From positions 992,001-1,056,000 of the forward strand of contig CADCXC010000004.1 in NCBI GenBank assembly GCA_902806595.1: a stretch of 64,000 bases of DNA, given 5' to 3'. Made by a program: the position numbers and the translations under genes. Below are positions 63,329 through 64,000 of this stretch, piece by piece. Positions within the stretch are counted from its first letter, which is position 1; every line of letters starts with the position of its first letter. This DNA is from Pyrenopolyporus hunteri. Taxonomy: Eukaryota > Ascomycota > Sordariomycetes > Xylariales > Hypoxylaceae. The notes beneath the pieces were generated by a model. It did no database searches. It worked only from the letters and a program-made list of their open reading frames with translations, and was not told the DNA's origin.

Positions 63329-63831
63329 GTGATAGTTGAGCGGCGCATAACCTCCGCCACCACGTGTAGATTCGCAAGGTTTCCCCGAGCGCTACGACTT
63401 CGGATCTGGGATTTCGCGTTACACCAGGAAGCCTACGACCACCTACTAATGGTCCAACAATTCGCGGATGCTACTGTTATACTCACCATCTTCTCTCCGT
63501 CAACGCCGAGAGCCGCAAATAAGCTAAGGCGTTCTACATAGTCAAACTAGATGTCGCGTGCCTCAGAGTCCTGGATAAATATTCCTATAGAGATGTCATT
63601 AGACCAACCGGAAGAGCGAGAGGCGTCATCTACATCAGCCCGCAGTATGGTTTCTTCGTCTTAGTCCATCGTGTCGGTCCCTTCCAGCACTTGCGGTTAT
63701 ACGAGGATGAGTTGCGCGAGTTTATTCCAGATGTAATAAGAAATCGCGGCCGGGGCCCCTATGAGTTCCGAGAATGGGTTGTGTCGCACTGCGCATTTTC
63801 ACAAGATCCATTAGATGCTCTTCGACCATGA
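63329..63831 (+). pseudogene. Possible 2EXR-domain gene remnant, frame broken
   Basis: The first part carries FARFPRALRLRIWDFAL, which resembles the start of the fungal 2EXR domain (an F-box-like motif usually written FxxFxxLPxELRxxIW). That frame stops at 63541. From 63544 a different frame runs open to a stop at about 63831, reading LDVACLRVLDKYSYRDVIRP, then VIYISPQYGFFVLVHRVG. A frameshift or an unrecognised intron near 63510-63545 would explain the switch. It starts without a clear ATG and nothing upstream supports a promoter. It may be an expressed gene with an intron I failed to see. These large families are often dispensable and unstable in ascomycetes. Confidence 0.4.
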
Positions 63832-64000
63832 TACACTCATAATAGAGGCCATGAGGTCTAGGAATTTTCCACTGTTCCAAATATGACCCCACTAGCTCGA
63901 GCCATGGCAAAGCAATACGCTGCTAGACGCCTCAAGAGATGTTCTTCTCTAGCGGAATCCATAGTGTCGGTTCAGGAATGGATGCTCTACACGCCCAACC
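63832..64000. other. Window end, possible continuation of the broken gene
   Basis: A plus-strand frame after the stop reads MTPLARAMAKQYAARRLKRC, which could be the basic tail of the preceding broken gene. The window ends before this can be judged. Confidence 0.3.

Overview
The window looks like nuclear DNA of a filamentous ascomycete (Pezizomycotina, probably a sordariomycete). The genes have one or two short GT..AG introns of 55-77 nt, several with a visible CTAA(C/T)-type branch point. The products are typical fungal housekeeping proteins. Unique DNA of normal G+C is broken by a very AT-rich block whose base changes match repeat-induced point mutation (RIP).

Left arm, 1-13.9 kb: six genes. 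In order they are a hypothetical protein with a Cys/His-rich C-terminus (-), an Irc3-like mitochondrial DEAD/H helicase (-), a SANT protein resembling the RNA polymerase I factor Rrn5 (+), the SWIRM/ZZ/SANT chromatin-remodelling subunit Rsc8/Swi3 (-), electron-transfer flavoprotein alpha subunit (+), and mitochondrial NADPH:adrenodoxin oxidoreductase Arh1 (-). The last two converge, with their stop codons 77 bp apart.

Middle, 13.9-43.3 kb: about 29.4 kb of extremely AT-rich DNA with no open frame of 60 codons on either strand. Most remaining C and G lie in CpG. It is bounded by a 77-bp inverted repeat (13887-13963 and 43226-43302). Inside are a 1.3-kb element with 116-bp terminal inverted repeats at the left edge, seven diverged copies of a ~265-bp LTR-like repeat, a minisatellite of mixed 49- and 38-bp units, an 81-bp tandem repeat and several simple-repeat tracts. 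It reads as a RIP-inactivated transposon nest, or one very large inverted-repeat-bounded element with later insertions.

Right arm, 43.3-64 kb: an uncharacterised four-helix membrane protein with a long disordered tail (+), the MutL homologue Pms1 (-), a separate 1.09-kb RIP-mutated element with ~220-bp terminal inverted repeats flanked by TA, a long gene-poor stretch, the GPI inositol-deacylase Bst1 (+), a microsatellite-rich stretch, a nodulin-like MFS transporter (-), and a frame-broken remnant that may derive from a 2EXR-domain gene.

The genes form no pathway cluster. Arh1, EtfA and Irc3 share a mitochondrial location. The most unusual content is the inverted-repeat-bounded AT block and its internal repeats. 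All spliced models were read by eye from splice signals and conserved protein context.
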